Shown: positions 30,454 to 39,675, numbered from the stretch's first letter. The stretch is DNA of 46,517 nucleotides from Candidatus Magasanikbacteria bacterium CG_4_10_14_0_2_um_filter_33_14 (GCA_002793035.1 PFPL01000030.1:1-46517); one strand, 5' to 3'. Notes: generated by a model from the sequence alone, not told the origin. Translations and numbers: made by a program.

Positions 30454-31080
30454 ATGTCTATAAAACCTGGCATATATAAACATTACAAAGGCAAAGAATA
30501 TGAAGTTCTAGGAATAGCCAAATATGAATCTACTCTAGAAGATCTAGTACTTTATAAACCACTATATGAACAAAATATGTGCGATTATTGGACCAGACCT
30601 GTCGCTAATTTTTTGGAGGAAGTAGAATGGGAAGGAAAAAAAATGCCACGTTTTAAATTTATCAAAGAAAAAACAGAAAGACCAAAAGTTGGAATTGGTG
30701 TAATTATAATGAGAGATAATAAAGTTCTGGTCGGAAAAAGAATAGGTGCTCATGGAGAAAATACATATGCTTTTCCTGGAGGACATTTGGAATTTGGAGA
30801 AAGCTGGGAAGAATGTGCTAAAAGAGAAACAATAGAAGAAGCCGGTATTGAAATTAATAACATCCGTTTTTTTACAACGACAAATGATATCTTTGAAAAA
30901 GAAGGTAAACACTACAATACTATTTTTGTCTTAGCCGATTATGTTTCTGGTGAACCTGAAATAAAAGAACCTCACAAATGTCTTGGTTGGGATTGGTATG
31001 ATTGGAATAATCTACCTACTCCCCTTTTCAAAACAATTGAAAATTTACTCGAACAAGGATTAAACCCTTTCGAAAAATAA
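30454..31080 (+). CDS. DUF1653-Nudix hydrolase fusion
   Basis: 208 residues. Residues 1-70 (IKPGIYKHYKGKEYEVLGIA, VLYKPLYE, DYWTRPVANFLEEV) match the small DUF1653 domain; residues from about 75 are a Nudix domain with the complete box GGHLEFGESWEECAKRETIE-EAG (GX5EX7REUXEEXGU). The Nudix part resembles MutT/NUDT15-like nucleotide hydrolases, so pyrophosphohydrolysis of a nucleotide or derivative is expected; the exact substrate is unknown. The fusion order is clear in the sequence. It is followed by a strong terminator. Confidence 0.88.
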   Translation: MSIKPGIYKHYKGKEYEVLGIAKYESTLEDLVLYKPLYEQNMCDYWTRPVANFLEEVEWEGKKMPRFKFIKEKTERPKVGIGVIIMRDNKVLVGKRIGAHGENTYAFPGGHLEFGESWEECAKRETIEEAGIEINNIRFFTTTNDIFEKEGKHYNTIFVLADYVSGEPEIKEPHKCLGWDWYDWNNLPTPLFKTIENLLEQGLNPFEK

Positions 31081-31095
31081 AGTTACTTAAAAAAC

Positions 31096-31129
31096 AAAAA
31101 AACGTTCTCACTTCCGAGAACGTTTTTTA
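31096..31129. terminator. Bidirectional terminator after the Nudix gene
   Basis: AAAAAACGTTCTC / GAGAACGTTTTTT with a 6-nt loop, between converging genes. Confidence 0.88.
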
Positions 31130-31133
31130 AAAT

Positions 31134-31175
31134 TTACTTAATCTGCCTATTCTGCCTACTCTGCTTACATTGCTT
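31134..31175 (+). repeat. 9-nt tandem mini-repeat (ATTCTGCCT-type)
   Basis: Units AATCTGCCT, ATTCTGCCT, ACTCTGCTT, ACATTGCTT run up to the stop of the DsbA-like gene. TCTGCGT strings near 7900-7916 look related. Confidence 0.75.
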
Positions 31176-31962
31176 AATTCAAGTATTGTTGAATCATTTG
31201 TTCTACTTGAGCAAAAGGATAAGCACCGTTGATAGGAGTCTTAGTTCCATCTGGAGCAATCAAAATTGAGTAAGGAGTACCTTGTCCACCAGCAGCCTGA
31301 CCATCAGCTTCATGAGCTTGTATTACACTAGCAAATTGTTTTGTTTCAAGACAAGTATTGAATTTACTTACATTCAATCCTAGATTTTTAGCAAAAACTG
31401 GCAACAAACTTTGGTCTAAACCATCGTTTGAAGTAGTTTTGTCATATACCATATCTGTGAATTCCCAAAATTTTCCTTGAGCACCTGCACATTCTAGAGC
31501 AAGAGCTTCATTACGAGCTTTTTGGTGTAACCCATCAAGAGGCATATTACGATATATCCATCTTACGTCGTCACTATATTTGTCCATGACTTGTAACATT
31601 GTTTCATGAAATCTTTTACAAAAAGGACACTCTGTATCTGAAAATTCTATAATAGTAATTTCTGCATTTTTATTTCCTCTGATATGATCATTTTTCAAAT
31701 CTACGTCTTTGACTACAATATTTGCAGGAGCACCATTGCCTTGAGCCACAGCAGTATCTGCACCAGCTGTGTTGACAGCCAAATTATTGTTACCATTGTT
31801 ATAAGCGATACCAGCTCCATTGCCACCTTTCAAAAAGATGCCAAGTAAAATAAAAAATCCGACAGTACAAAGAAGCATGACACCACCAACCAAACCAAAT
31901 AAGAATGTTTGTTGAGGATTCATCACTTCGAAAATACTTTTGTTTGTATTTTGTTCTTCCAT
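31174..31962 (-). CDS. DsbA-like membrane-anchored thioredoxin-fold protein
   Basis: 262 residues. One membrane helix at about residues 16-42 (FLFGLVGGVMLLCTVGFFIL), an Asn/Gly/Ala-rich linker, then a DsbA/thioredoxin domain with the active-site CPFCKRF and the cis-Pro region GTPYSILI. A C-terminal Cys in FNTCLETK could be structural. Predicted to act outside the membrane on disulfide formation or exchange. It is transcribed divergently from ahpC across a 314-bp regulatory interval, which suggests a shared redox theme. Confidence 0.87.
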   Translation of the reverse strand: MEEQNTNKSIFEVMNPQQTFLFGLVGGVMLLCTVGFFILLGIFLKGGNGAGIAYNNGNNNLAVNTAGADTAVAQGNGAPANIVVKDVDLKNDHIRGNKNAEITIIEFSDTECPFCKRFHETMLQVMDKYSDDVRWIYRNMPLDGLHQKARNEALALECAGAQGKFWEFTDMVYDKTTSNDGLDQSLLPVFAKNLGLNVSKFNTCLETKQFASVIQAHEADGQAAGGQGTPYSILIAPDGTKTPINGAYPFAQVEQMIQQYLN

Positions 31963-32276
31963 ATTTTGTATTAGAAGTTAAATAAATGAATAATAAATAA
32001 ATGAAAGTCTATTTTAACATACTACGCAAAATAAGTGAAATATCTTTCAAAGATTTTACTTTAGTACGCAAATAGCAATATATTTAGCCTCAGATAATTT
32101 ATATAAAATGTCATAATAAAAATAACACAATTATAAAATTTTCTGCGTACTTTACATAGTATAGCACGTCATAAATAAATGTACAATTGTGGAAATACTA
32201 CTAGTTTTCCACAAGTTGACTAGTCAACTTACATATAGTACCATAGCAGTATCAATTATTTTTAATTTATCCAAAT
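31963..32276. promoter_or_regulatory. Divergent control region between the DsbA-like gene and ahpC
   Basis: 314 bp without an ORF. It contains three copies of a TA-TACGCA-type motif (32020-32033 TACTACGCAAAATA; 32062-32074 TAGTACGCAAATA; 32139-32154 inverted, TAAAGTACGCAGAAAA), a 9-bp inverted repeat TTGTGGAAA/TTTCCACAA (32187-32214), and an 18-bp perfect palindrome (32213-32230) overlapping a -35 box. Arrangement suggests regulated divergent transcription; the regulators are unknown. Confidence 0.6.
32213..32244 (+). promoter_or_regulatory. ahpC promoter with palindromic operator
   Basis: An 18-bp perfect palindrome, AAGTTGACT and its complement (32213-32230), overlaps TTGACT (-35, 32216-32221); TACCAT (32239-32244) lies 17 nt downstream as a weak -10. 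A weak -10 plus a palindrome on the -35 fits a regulated promoter. Confidence 0.6.
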
Positions 32277-32861
32277 ATGGAAGAAAATACATATCGTCCA
32301 AGTTTCATTGGACAAACAGTACCTGACATGGAATTGGAAGCTTTTAGCAACAATGACATCGTCAAAATTAACCCAAGTAAAATGAATGGCAAATGGTCTA
32401 TTCTATTCTTCTACCCGGCAGATTTCACTTTTGTCTGTCCGACAGAGCTAGAAGATATGGCTGAGACTTACGAAACATTCAAATCTCTAAATACCGAGAT
32501 TTTAAGTGTAAGTACAGACACAGTATTTGTACACAAAGCTTGGCATGATCACTCAGAAGCTATCAAGAAGGTAAACTTCCCAATGCTAGCTGACCCAACT
32601 GCTAAGTTTTCAAAAACTCTTGGAATTTATATCGAAGAAGAAGGTTTGGACTTACGTGCGACATTTATCGTCAATCCAGACGGCGTCATCAAGTCTTATG
32701 AAATCAATGACAACAGTATTGGTAGAAACTCAGAAGAATTGGTAAGAAAACTTCAAGCAGCTCAATTCGTAGCTGAACATGGTGACAAAGTATGTCCTGC
32801 CAAATGGAAACCAGGAAAAGACACTTTGAAACCAGGACTTGATTTAGTAGGTAAGATCTAA
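32277..32861 (+). CDS. ahpC: Peroxiredoxin, AhpC/Prx1 type
   Basis: 194 residues; reduces hydrogen peroxide and organic hydroperoxides. The peroxidatic Cys lies in FYPADFTFVCPTELEDMA and the resolving Cys in KVCPAKWKPG, the typical 2-Cys arrangement. Length and the conserved ADPTAKFSKTLGIY segment are standard. No ahpF-like reductase is visible here; the thioredoxin-fold gene across the divergent promoter may be related in role. The superoxide dismutase gene follows, making an oxidative-defence pair. Confidence 0.95.
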   Translation: MEENTYRPSFIGQTVPDMELEAFSNNDIVKINPSKMNGKWSILFFYPADFTFVCPTELEDMAETYETFKSLNTEILSVSTDTVFVHKAWHDHSEAIKKVNFPMLADPTAKFSKTLGIYIEEEGLDLRATFIVNPDGVIKSYEINDNSIGRNSEELVRKLQAAQFVAEHGDKVCPAKWKPGKDTLKPGLDLVGKI

Positions 32862-32869
32862 ATTAACTT

Positions 32870-33000
32870 CATTCCGATCCCGACACGAAGTAAGTCGGGA
32901 GAGTTAAAGAATCCCTGCCTGCCGGCAGGCAGGTTTCCTAAGAAAAAATTTGTTTATATCAAAAACTATTTATTCAAGAACGTCTGAGATAAGAAAGATT
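32870..33000 (+). repeat. Spacer with CPR-style palindromes
   Basis: The ahpC-sodB spacer holds a 20-bp palindrome built from CCTGCCTGCC and its complement (about 32915-32934), a GTCGGGA-containing repeat, and TTTCTCACTTCGTTCGAAATGA near 33000. No ORF or clear terminator. Confidence 0.6.
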
Positions 33001-33028
33001 TCTCACTTCGTTCGAAATGAACTGATCT

Positions 33029-33613
33029 ATGTTCGAACTACCAAATCTCCCTTTTGCCAAAGATTCTATGCCAGATTTTTGTAGTGCAGAGACTTTTGAC
33101 TTTCATCATGGTAAACATCATGCTGGATATGTCAGCAAACTCAACACTGCAATAGAAGGCACAGACTATGCAAACAAAGAACTAGAAGAAGTAATCAAGA
33201 CTTCTCACGCTGAAAATAATCTAGCAATATTTAATAACGCTGCTCAACATTTCAATCACAGTTTTTTCTGGGAAACACTTAGTCCAGAAAAACAAGAAGT
33301 ACCGGCTGACCTTGCTGAAAAACTTACAGCCAAATTTGGTTCTGTCGAAGCTTTCCAAACAGAATTCACAGACAAAGCTACCAAGCTATTTGGCTCAGGC
33401 TGGGCTTGGCTGGTGACTGATGCTTCTGGCAACCTAGAAATCTTACAAATGAGTAATGCTGGTACTCCAGTGACCGAAGGCAAGACTCCCCTACTAACTA
33501 TTGATGTTTGGGAACATGCTTACTACATTGATTTCCGAAATGCTCGTCCAGATTTCATTGCCAAGTTTTGGGATCATGTTAATTGGGGGAAAGTTGGAGA
33601 AAGATTAGAATAA
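33029..33613 (+). CDS. sodB: Superoxide dismutase, Fe/Mn family (Fe-type by motif)
   Basis: 194 residues; dismutates superoxide to oxygen and peroxide, feeding AhpC. Metal ligands are visible: His in FHHGKHHAGYV, His in NAAQHFNHSFFW, and DVWEHAYYIDF (Asp and His). The AAQ before the second His region is typical of Fe-SOD (Mn enzymes have AGGH there), so Fe is inferred; cambialism is possible. No signal peptide, so cytosolic. Length is typical. A terminator follows at 33642. Confidence 0.95.
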   Translation: MFELPNLPFAKDSMPDFCSAETFDFHHGKHHAGYVSKLNTAIEGTDYANKELEEVIKTSHAENNLAIFNNAAQHFNHSFFWETLSPEKQEVPADLAEKLTAKFGSVEAFQTEFTDKATKLFGSGWAWLVTDASGNLEILQMSNAGTPVTEGKTPLLTIDVWEHAYYIDFRNARPDFIAKFWDHVNWGKVGERLE

Positions 33614-33641
33614 AATTTTAGAATTTAGAAATTTTGAATTT

Positions 33642-33674
33642 TAAAACAATCTCTTGTGAAGGGATTGTTTTTTT
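33642..33674 (+). terminator. Terminator of sodB
   Basis: AAAACAATC / GATTGTTTT arms and a run of seven T, 29 bp after the stop codon. Confidence 0.8.
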
Positions 33675-33712
33675 GTTATGATTGAGATATAAATTTATCT
33701 AAAATATCTTTT

Positions 33713-33862
33713 ATGGAAAAACCAAATAAAAATGAGTCTAAATATCCTCCAAACTACAACCCAATACAGGCAAATGATAATTCTAGAAGAATAAAAGTTT
33801 TCTTCATAATATTGATTGTCGGAGGCATAATATGGCTTACTAAATATATTTTGGGATATTAG
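33713..33862 (+). CDS. Small 49-aa single-pass membrane protein (too short for the ORF track)
   Basis: ATG at 33713 to TAG at 33862: a polar Asn/Pro/Lys-rich N-terminal half (EKPNKNESKYPPNYNPIQ), then basic RRIK and a hydrophobic helix (VFFIILIVGGIIWLTKYILG). Clean topology, position after a terminator and 20 bp before the next gene on the same strand support it. Not recognised. Confidence 0.55.
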   Translation: MEKPNKNESKYPPNYNPIQANDNSRRIKVFFIILIVGGIIWLTKYILGY

Positions 33863-33882
33863 AAATTATAAACCAAACAAGA

Positions 33883-34245
33883 ATGTCGAAAAAAACTAAC
33901 TACATAATTTCAAGCATAATATCTTTATTACTGGGAGTTTTATCATTTGGCAACAATCCTTTCATCAGAGGATTTTTGGGAGATATTATTGTCATTATAT
34001 TTATTTATAGTGTAATAAAAATATTTTTTAATATCAAACCAATAAAACTCTCTTTATCTGTTTTGTTATTTGCATACATTATAGAATTCCTACAATATTT
34101 TCATTTTATTGAATTATTAGGACTACAAAAAAATATAATAGCTCAGATTATTTTAGGAAGTACCTTTGATGTTTATGATTTGTTAGCATATACAATTGGT
34201 TTTCTGTTTGTTTATATTTGGGAAATAAAATTGTTTAAAAAATAA
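33883..34245 (+). CDS. DUF2809 family membrane protein
   Basis: 120 residues with four predicted membrane helices. Motifs FIRGFLGDIIVIIFIYS, AYIIEFLQYF and GSTFDVYDLLAYTIG match the DUF2809 pattern (RG-h-hGD-hhh, E-hhQ, GxxFDxxDhhAYxhG). The function of the family is unknown. It sits between two other small membrane protein genes, all on the plus strand. Confidence 0.82.
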   Translation: MSKKTNYIISSIISLLLGVLSFGNNPFIRGFLGDIIVIIFIYSVIKIFFNIKPIKLSLSVLLFAYIIEFLQYFHFIELLGLQKNIIAQIILGSTFDVYDLLAYTIGFLFVYIWEIKLFKK

Positions 34246-34286
34246 AAATCTATTTCTTGCTATGAAAATTCTTATATGATACTATT

Positions 34287-34832
34287 ATGGTATCATTTTT
34301 TAATACTTTTATGAAAACTATAAATAAATTAAGAATTATTTATCCAATCTGGACTGTCATAAGTATATTTTCTCTTTTATACGCCCCTACTTTTGCCAAT
34401 GAAACAATATTATTCAAATTTGGTCAATTGGGTCAGATAGTGGTACAAATATTTCAAATAATAGTTGCTTTGTTACTTTATAAACTATTTGAAGATGTAG
34501 ACAAAAAACAAGCATTTCTACTAGCATTGTTTGGTATATTGGGTGTTCCCTTCTCCATGATGGCGGTAATAATGCCAGAAGCTTCACATCTTGCAGCAGT
34601 CTTTTGGGGTCTATGGCTAATTCCAATGGGAACTCTTATCATCAAATCAAAAATGTTCCCAAAATTCATTGGTTATCTATTATATATAGGTTCTCTAGGA
34701 TACTTAGGAAATACAATCTTTTATTTTCTGACTGGTTCAGTCCCATCTTATATAGAATTCTTAACAGTTGGAGAAATGATCTGGGTATTATGGATAACTT
34801 TCATAGGTGTTAAGAAAAAACAAACAATATAA
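34287..34832 (+). CDS. DUF4386-like membrane protein
   Basis: 181 residues with about five membrane helices. The pattern of a first long helix, VALLLYKLFEDVDKKQAFLL, a central loop, and LWLIPMGTLIIKSKMFPKFIGYLLYIGSLGY fits the DUF4386 family of unknown function. The start at 34287 is kept; an ATG at 34311 (MKTINKLR) is an alternative. Followed by a terminator shared with rpoD. Confidence 0.65.
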   Translation: MVSFFNTFMKTINKLRIIYPIWTVISIFSLLYAPTFANETILFKFGQLGQIVVQIFQIIVALLLYKLFEDVDKKQAFLLALFGILGVPFSMMAVIMPEASHLAAVFWGLWLIPMGTLIIKSKMFPKFIGYLLYIGSLGYLGNTIFYFLTGSVPSYIEFLTVGEMIWVLWITFIGVKKKQTI

Positions 34833-34851
34833 ATAAAAAATTTAAAATACA

Positions 34852-34882
34852 AAAAAACAACCGTCCCCCACGGTTGTTTTAA
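34852..34882. terminator. Bidirectional terminator between the DUF4386-like gene and rpoD
   Basis: AAAACAACCGT / ACGGTTGTTTT with a C-rich loop, between converging genes. Confidence 0.85.
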
Positions 34883-34911
34883 TATTTTTATGTTTTAATG
34901 CTTTCATGAAC

Positions 34912-36333
34912 CTAATAATCACGCAACTTCTTAATCACATCGAAATCCTTTATTTTATCAAGTGCTTTTGATTCAATCTGACGAATACGTTCACGAGTCA
35001 CACCAAATTCTTTACCGACTTCTTCCAAAGTATGTGTGACACCATCGTCTAGACCAAAACGCATTTCCAGGATTTTCTTCTCACGAGGAGACAAATCTTG
35101 GATAGCTACTTTGATATAATCTTTTAATAGTTCTACACCAGCTGCTTGAGAAGGACTGATAGATTTCACATCTTTGATAAAGTCCGATAGTGAAGTATCA
35201 TCATCATCATCGTCTCCGACTGAAGTCTCCAGTGAAACAGTATCTTGAGAAATCTTGATAATATGTTTTACTTTGTCTACTTCCTCACCCATCTCGGCAG
35301 CTATTTCTTCTGGAGTTGGATCACGACCAAGATCTTGGAGCAAGTGACGAGAAATTTGTTGCAATCTGTTGATAGTCTCGACCATGTGCACAGGAATTCT
35401 AATTGTACGAGAGTGATCAGCTAGAGCACGAGTGATAGCTTGTCTTATCCACCAAGTCGCGTAAGTAGAAAATTTATAGCCTTTGCGATAATCAAATTTT
35501 TTCACTGCGCGAAACAAACCAATATTTCCTTCTTGAATCAAATCAAGCATAGAAAGTGATTTGCCCACAAATTTCTTAGCAATAGAAACTACGAGACGCA
35601 AGTTGGCTTCGATCATTTTGCGTTCAGCATTTTTGTCCCCTCTTTCACGACGCTTAGCAATCGAAACTTCTTCATCTGCTGTAAGCAATGGCACTTTACC
35701 AATCTCACGCAAATACATTTGGATAGAATCTTGAGAAATATTACCAAGATCAAAAGACAATCCAGAAGCTACGTCCGGCTGATCACCTTGAAGACCTGTC
35801 ATCACACCATCTCGATGTTCATTATAACTTTTACCCAAAAAGCCACCTTGTTGTACTTCGACAACAGAGACACTATTTTTATCTATCAAGTCCAAAAAGT
35901 CATCATAGACATCGAGATATTGCTCGAGTCTATTGAAAGTCATCAATATTTCATGTTCTGTGAGGAAACCTCTTTCTCTTCCCTTCTTGACTATTCTACT
36001 GATTTGCTCCCCTGTTGGAACTTCAAAATTCTTATCAAATTTCGATTTATCAAATTTCAAACTATTCTTCTTTTGTTTTTTAGAAGATTTTTTGATAATA
36101 GTCTTTTTGACTGTAGATTTTTTAGCTACCTTTGGAGCTGTTTTTTTTGTAACCCGCTTAGTTGTAGTTTTTCGGGTAGTAATTTTTGCTTTAGAAACTT
36201 TAGCTTTTGGAGCTGTGGTTTTTTTAGCTTTTTTTGGAGCTGTCTTTCGGACAACTTTTTTAGTGGTTGCGCGAGCCTTTGTACTTACTTTGGCTTTTGC
36301 TGATTTAGTTGTGCTTTTTGTGCCACGAGGCAT
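34912..36333 (-). CDS. rpoD: Primary sigma factor RpoD
   Basis: 473 residues. Regions in order: a Lys/Thr/Ala-rich N-terminal tail of about 95 residues, region 1.1-like segment, region 1.2 ([20 protein letters not shown]), region 2 ([52 protein letters not shown]), region 3 and region 4.2 ([20 protein letters not shown]). Near-consensus TTGACA/TATAAT boxes in this window fit its specificity. The basic tail resembles histone-H1-like repeats ([17 protein letters not shown]) and may bind DNA (inference). It forms a dnaG-x-rpoD cluster. Confidence 0.97.
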   Translation of the reverse strand: MPRGTKSTTKSAKAKVSTKARATTKKVVRKTAPKKAKKTTAPKAKVSKAKITTRKTTTKRVTKKTAPKVAKKSTVKKTIIKKSSKKQKKNSLKFDKSKFDKNFEVPTGEQISRIVKKGRERGFLTEHEILMTFNRLEQYLDVYDDFLDLIDKNSVSVVEVQQGGFLGKSYNEHRDGVMTGLQGDQPDVASGLSFDLGNISQDSIQMYLREIGKVPLLTADEEVSIAKRRERGDKNAERKMIEANLRLVVSIAKKFVGKSLSMLDLIQEGNIGLFRAVKKFDYRKGYKFSTYATWWIRQAITRALADHSRTIRIPVHMVETINRLQQISRHLLQDLGRDPTPEEIAAEMGEEVDKVKHIIKISQDTVSLETSVGDDDDDDTSLSDFIKDVKSISPSQAAGVELLKDYIKVAIQDLSPREKKILEMRFGLDDGVTHTLEEVGKEFGVTRERIRQIESKALDKIKDFDVIKKLRDY

Positions 36334-36400
36334 GTTACAGGAAATTAGTTCTCTTAAATAGAGATGAATTATTTATAAATATACAAATACAAAATTATTT

Positions 36401-36820
36401 TTAATTAGTAGCATTATTCTTTAAATATTTTTTACTTGCAAAATAAAATACTAAAACAGCAACAAAAAAGAATAAGAAATCAATAAAATAATCTACTTCC
36501 AAAGAAAAATTATACATTCTATACAAAATACCAATAATTAAAAAATACAAAGTAGATAAATTAATTATTTTGTCAGAATTTTTTATAATATAAGTCTTTT
36601 CCAAATATTTGCTTGAATAGATAACACCGAACCATAGACTAACAAGCCACAAGAAACTTAAAGGCAAAACAAATTTTGGAAAATTTTCTTCTCCAGCAGT
36701 ATAAAAAATTATCACAAAAGCAAGTAAACCAACGAAAAAAGGTATAATAAAACCTGAAGTTAAATAATGAGTTGCTGATATATACCAATCTTTAACTTCT
36801 TTTTTGTTTTTTTCTTTCAT
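36401..36820 (-). CDS. Hypothetical four-helix membrane protein
   Basis: 139 residues with four hydrophobic segments (about 15-38, 46-66, 85-101, 112-130) and a Lys/Glu-rich start (KEKNKKEVKDW). Not recognised. It lies between dnaG (14-bp gap) and rpoD (67-bp gap) on the same strand and so is inside the macromolecular-synthesis cluster, probably co-transcribed. Confidence 0.65.
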   Translation of the reverse strand: MKEKNKKEVKDWYISATHYLTSGFIIPFFVGLLAFVIIFYTAGEENFPKFVLPLSFLWLVSLWFGVIYSSKYLEKTYIIKNSDKIINLSTLYFLIIGILYRMYNFSLEVDYFIDFLFFFVAVLVFYFASKKYLKNNATN

Positions 36821-36834
36821 AAAATATTTAAAAA

Positions 36835-38703
36835 TTAAATTAATTTTTGAAATTGTGACATCAACTCATCCACCTTGCTATTGTCTCCACTACTCTCAGC
36901 CAATGAAATCTCATTTTGCAATCTGGTTCTTTCTATCTTCAACCACTCTTGTCGAATGATTTTTGACAAGTCTTGCAAATCTTTTATAGCCTCTTTGTCT
37001 CCAAAGTCCAAAAAATCCTTCTCACCTTGCATAAGAAGAACGTCCACTATATTTTCTTGATTTTCTGTATTGAAATACTCTCTGACATGTGAGATGTCAT
37101 TATTGTCACCATTATACACTGCTTTTAACTTTTCGTAAAGAGCTGAATATTTGCCTGTGGATAGCGACAAATCAATAGAAAACAAATTTGAAATGTTCTT
37201 TACTTTTTCAGGAAAACGCAAATACAAAGCCAAAAACCTCTCAATTAGACTTTCCAAACGAGTCGGAGGTAAGGATACTTCTGGTTTTTTTGATTTTTCT
37301 TTTTCTCTAAGTTCTGGAGTTTTCTTTTCTTCATTTTTTATTCTATTTAAATCTTCACGTAAAGTAGAAACATTGACTTTTAAACGATTTGACAATTCTT
37401 GAAGCCAAAAATCTCTTTCTATAGCATAAGGTATATTTCCTATTTCTTTTAAGAGTATATTTCCTATTATCTGTTTTTCTTTTGGATTATCAATATCTTT
37501 ATTTTTAAATGTTTTTTCAAAATACCATTTCATTATATCTTGAGCATTTTCCACAGCTTTAAACCATACATCTTTATCTTTTTTAATACATTCATCGGGA
37601 TCTTTACCTGATCCTTCAGGAATCTGAATTATTTTTACATTCATTCCCTGTATAACCATAATTTCATTGCTTTTTAAAAGGCTACCTGGCAAATCAGAAG
37701 ATGATTCCACAACTGTTTGTAATGATGCTAAAGTAGATCCTCTTTTCCCAGCTTTTACACCTGCTTCATCAGCATCAAAAGCTAAAGCAATATTATTACT
37801 ATAACGTTTCAAAAGTTTTATTTGTTCACTTGTCAAAGCTGTTCCACTTGTAGCTACTACATTGGTCATACCAGCTTGGTGACAAGCAATCACATCCATC
37901 TGTCCTTCGACTAATACTGCCAAATCTTTTACTTTTATTTCCTTCTTAGCTTTGTTGAGTGCAAACACAATACGAGATTTATCAAAAAGTGGAGTCTGAG
38001 GAGTATTTACATACTTTCCCCCACTCTTCTCAGTCTCTACCAGAACTCTACCTGTAAACCCAACTACAGAATCATGTACATCCCAAATTGGGAACATTAT
38101 TCTACCACGAAATCTATCATAAAAACCTTGGTATGTTTGTACGTTGGCGTTATCACGTTTTATTGTCAAACCAGAAATTACCAAATCGTCGATAGCATGA
38201 CCTTTTTTGAATAAATATTGTGTTAGCAGATCCCACTGTTCTGGTACGAAACCAATTTGCCAATTATCTATTGTTTCCTGAGTGAGTCCCCTATTTTGTA
38301 AATATTCACGAGCATCTTTTGATGCTGGCATTTTTAGTAAAAAATTATAAAAAAAATGAGAAGCATCTTTATTGATTTCTTTTAGTCTATTTTTGAGACT
38401 AGTTTCTGCTTGATTTTGGAAAGTATTAGTCAATTGAACACCCGCTTTGTCAGCCAAATATTTGAGAGCTTCTCTGAATTCCATTCCTTCTATTTCTTGC
38501 ACAAAAGTAAAAATATCACCACCTTTGGCACAACCAAAACAATGCCAATTTTGTCTTTCGCGGTTGACCATAAATGATGGACTTTTCTCATGGTGAAAAG
38601 GACAAAGTCCTTTGTGATTGACGCCAGCCGGTTTCAGCTGGACATATTCACCAATAAGGTCCACCACGTCGAGTTTTTCTTTTATTAGGTTTATGTCAGA
38701 CAT
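36835..38703 (-). CDS. dnaG: DNA primase
   Basis: 622 residues; synthesises RNA primers at the fork. The N-terminal zinc domain is complete (LCPFHHEKSPSF ... WHCFGCAKGGD, CHC2 type). The catalytic TOPRIM core shows VLVEGQMDVIA, VATSGTALT and ALAFDADEAG with the acidic metal ligands. The C-terminal part, helicase-binding by homology, is less conserved. Length is typical. First gene of the dnaG-x-rpoD cluster. Confidence 0.96.
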   Translation of the reverse strand: MSDINLIKEKLDVVDLIGEYVQLKPAGVNHKGLCPFHHEKSPSFMVNRERQNWHCFGCAKGGDIFTFVQEIEGMEFREALKYLADKAGVQLTNTFQNQAETSLKNRLKEINKDASHFFYNFLLKMPASKDAREYLQNRGLTQETIDNWQIGFVPEQWDLLTQYLFKKGHAIDDLVISGLTIKRDNANVQTYQGFYDRFRGRIMFPIWDVHDSVVGFTGRVLVETEKSGGKYVNTPQTPLFDKSRIVFALNKAKKEIKVKDLAVLVEGQMDVIACHQAGMTNVVATSGTALTSEQIKLLKRYSNNIALAFDADEAGVKAGKRGSTLASLQTVVESSSDLPGSLLKSNEIMVIQGMNVKIIQIPEGSGKDPDECIKKDKDVWFKAVENAQDIMKWYFEKTFKNKDIDNPKEKQIIGNILLKEIGNIPYAIERDFWLQELSNRLKVNVSTLREDLNRIKNEEKKTPELREKEKSKKPEVSLPPTRLESLIERFLALYLRFPEKVKNISNLFSIDLSLSTGKYSALYEKLKAVYNGDNNDISHVREYFNTENQENIVDVLLMQGEKDFLDFGDKEAIKDLQDLSKIIRQEWLKIERTRLQNEISLAESSGDNSKVDELMSQFQKLI

Positions 38704-38963
38704 AGGGACAATTCATCCCGATCCGCCGAAGGACGGATAGGGATCTTTCCTAAGTTAGCTATTTTTAAATAAAGTTACTCAAAATTGATTCTACAAGTCT
38801 CAAATAACAACAAGAAGTCTCTTAACAATCTAATCTTATGCTATTTGGAGAGAAAAATCAAGTTTATAATTGGACTACAAATGACATTAGTCAAACCCAA
38901 CAAAAATAGCTTATGGCTATAAGCTACTTTTTAATTCATGTTATTCGTCTAACATTAGCACTA
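38704..38963. other. Spacer between dnaG and the UMP kinase gene
   Basis: 260 bp with a diverged dispersed element (CATCCCGATCCGCCGAAGGA ... GGGATCTTTCC, about 38711-38752), the UMP kinase terminator near 38907, and otherwise A+T-rich sequence in which I see nothing. Confidence 0.6.
38907..38935 (-). terminator. Terminator of the UMP kinase gene
   Basis: TAGCTTAT / ATAAGCTA with a 4-nt loop; the minus strand continues TTTTTG. Confidence 0.65.
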
Positions 38964-39653
38964 TTATTCGATAACAGTTCCCCTAAACTTCTTTCCACCC
39001 AAAGCTTTCTTCACTTCTAACAAATTGGTACCTTGCAAAATACTTACTTTTAGCTTCAACTTTTCAGCAGCTTTACTTGCTACAGGATCAAAAGGTGCAC
39101 TCTTACCTGGTTGCCAAATATCCCCCACTATTTCTTTGCGAAATGTTTTCCAATCAATATTTTCAATTTTCTTAGCATCAGAGAATTCTTTAGGATCTTT
39201 GTCATAAACGTATTCAATATTAGACAAATTCAAGACTTCTATAGCACCATAAGTCTTAGCAAAAAGAACGGCATCATAGTCAGTACTACAACCCGGTTTA
39301 TAACCAGCAGCCACAATAATAGATTTATTAGTTTTTATTTTTTTGGTTGGATTAGTAATTACATCTTTGTAAGCTAATTCTCCAAACATGAGTCTAACAA
39401 AATTAGCATTGATAATAGTCGCCTCAATTCCCATCCAGTCCAAATCTGTTTCACTTATTTTTATAGTTCCTTTAAGTGCATCTTGATAATTGCGAGCCGT
39501 ACTTCCACCGCCAATTATCAAAATAAACTTCTGTCCTTTTTTCACTTCGTCAATTATCATCTGGCGAAATTTTTTTAAGAATTCTGTATCAAAACCAGTT
39601 TTGGGAATGATTATTGAACCTCCTACAGAAACTATTTTTATATTACTTTTCAT
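38964..39653 (-). CDS. pyrH: UMP kinase-like amino acid kinase family protein
   Basis: 229 residues. Amino-acid-kinase fold: IKIVSVGGSIIIP (phosphate loop), FILIIGGGSTARNYQDA, IVAAGYKPGCSTDYDAVLFA, and LNLSNIEYVYDKDPKEF with the D-P motif of UMP kinases. It resembles the archaeal-type UMP kinase (no long GTP-effector region) more than E. coli PyrH; it would phosphorylate UMP to UDP for nucleotide salvage. Monocistronic between two terminators. Confidence 0.82.
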   Translation of the reverse strand: MKSNIKIVSVGGSIIIPKTGFDTEFLKKFRQMIIDEVKKGQKFILIIGGGSTARNYQDALKGTIKISETDLDWMGIEATIINANFVRLMFGELAYKDVITNPTKKIKTNKSIIVAAGYKPGCSTDYDAVLFAKTYGAIEVLNLSNIEYVYDKDPKEFSDAKKIENIDWKTFRKEIVGDIWQPGKSAPFDPVASKAAEKLKLKVSILQGTNLLEVKKALGGKKFRGTVIE

Positions 39654-39675
39654 AATTAAAATTTTTATCTAAAAA

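Noticed and set aside
35719-36361. Long plus-strand ORFs opposite rpoD
   Set aside because: Shadows of the Lys/Ala-rich rpoD N-terminus; Phe/Cys-rich composition typical of antisense frames.
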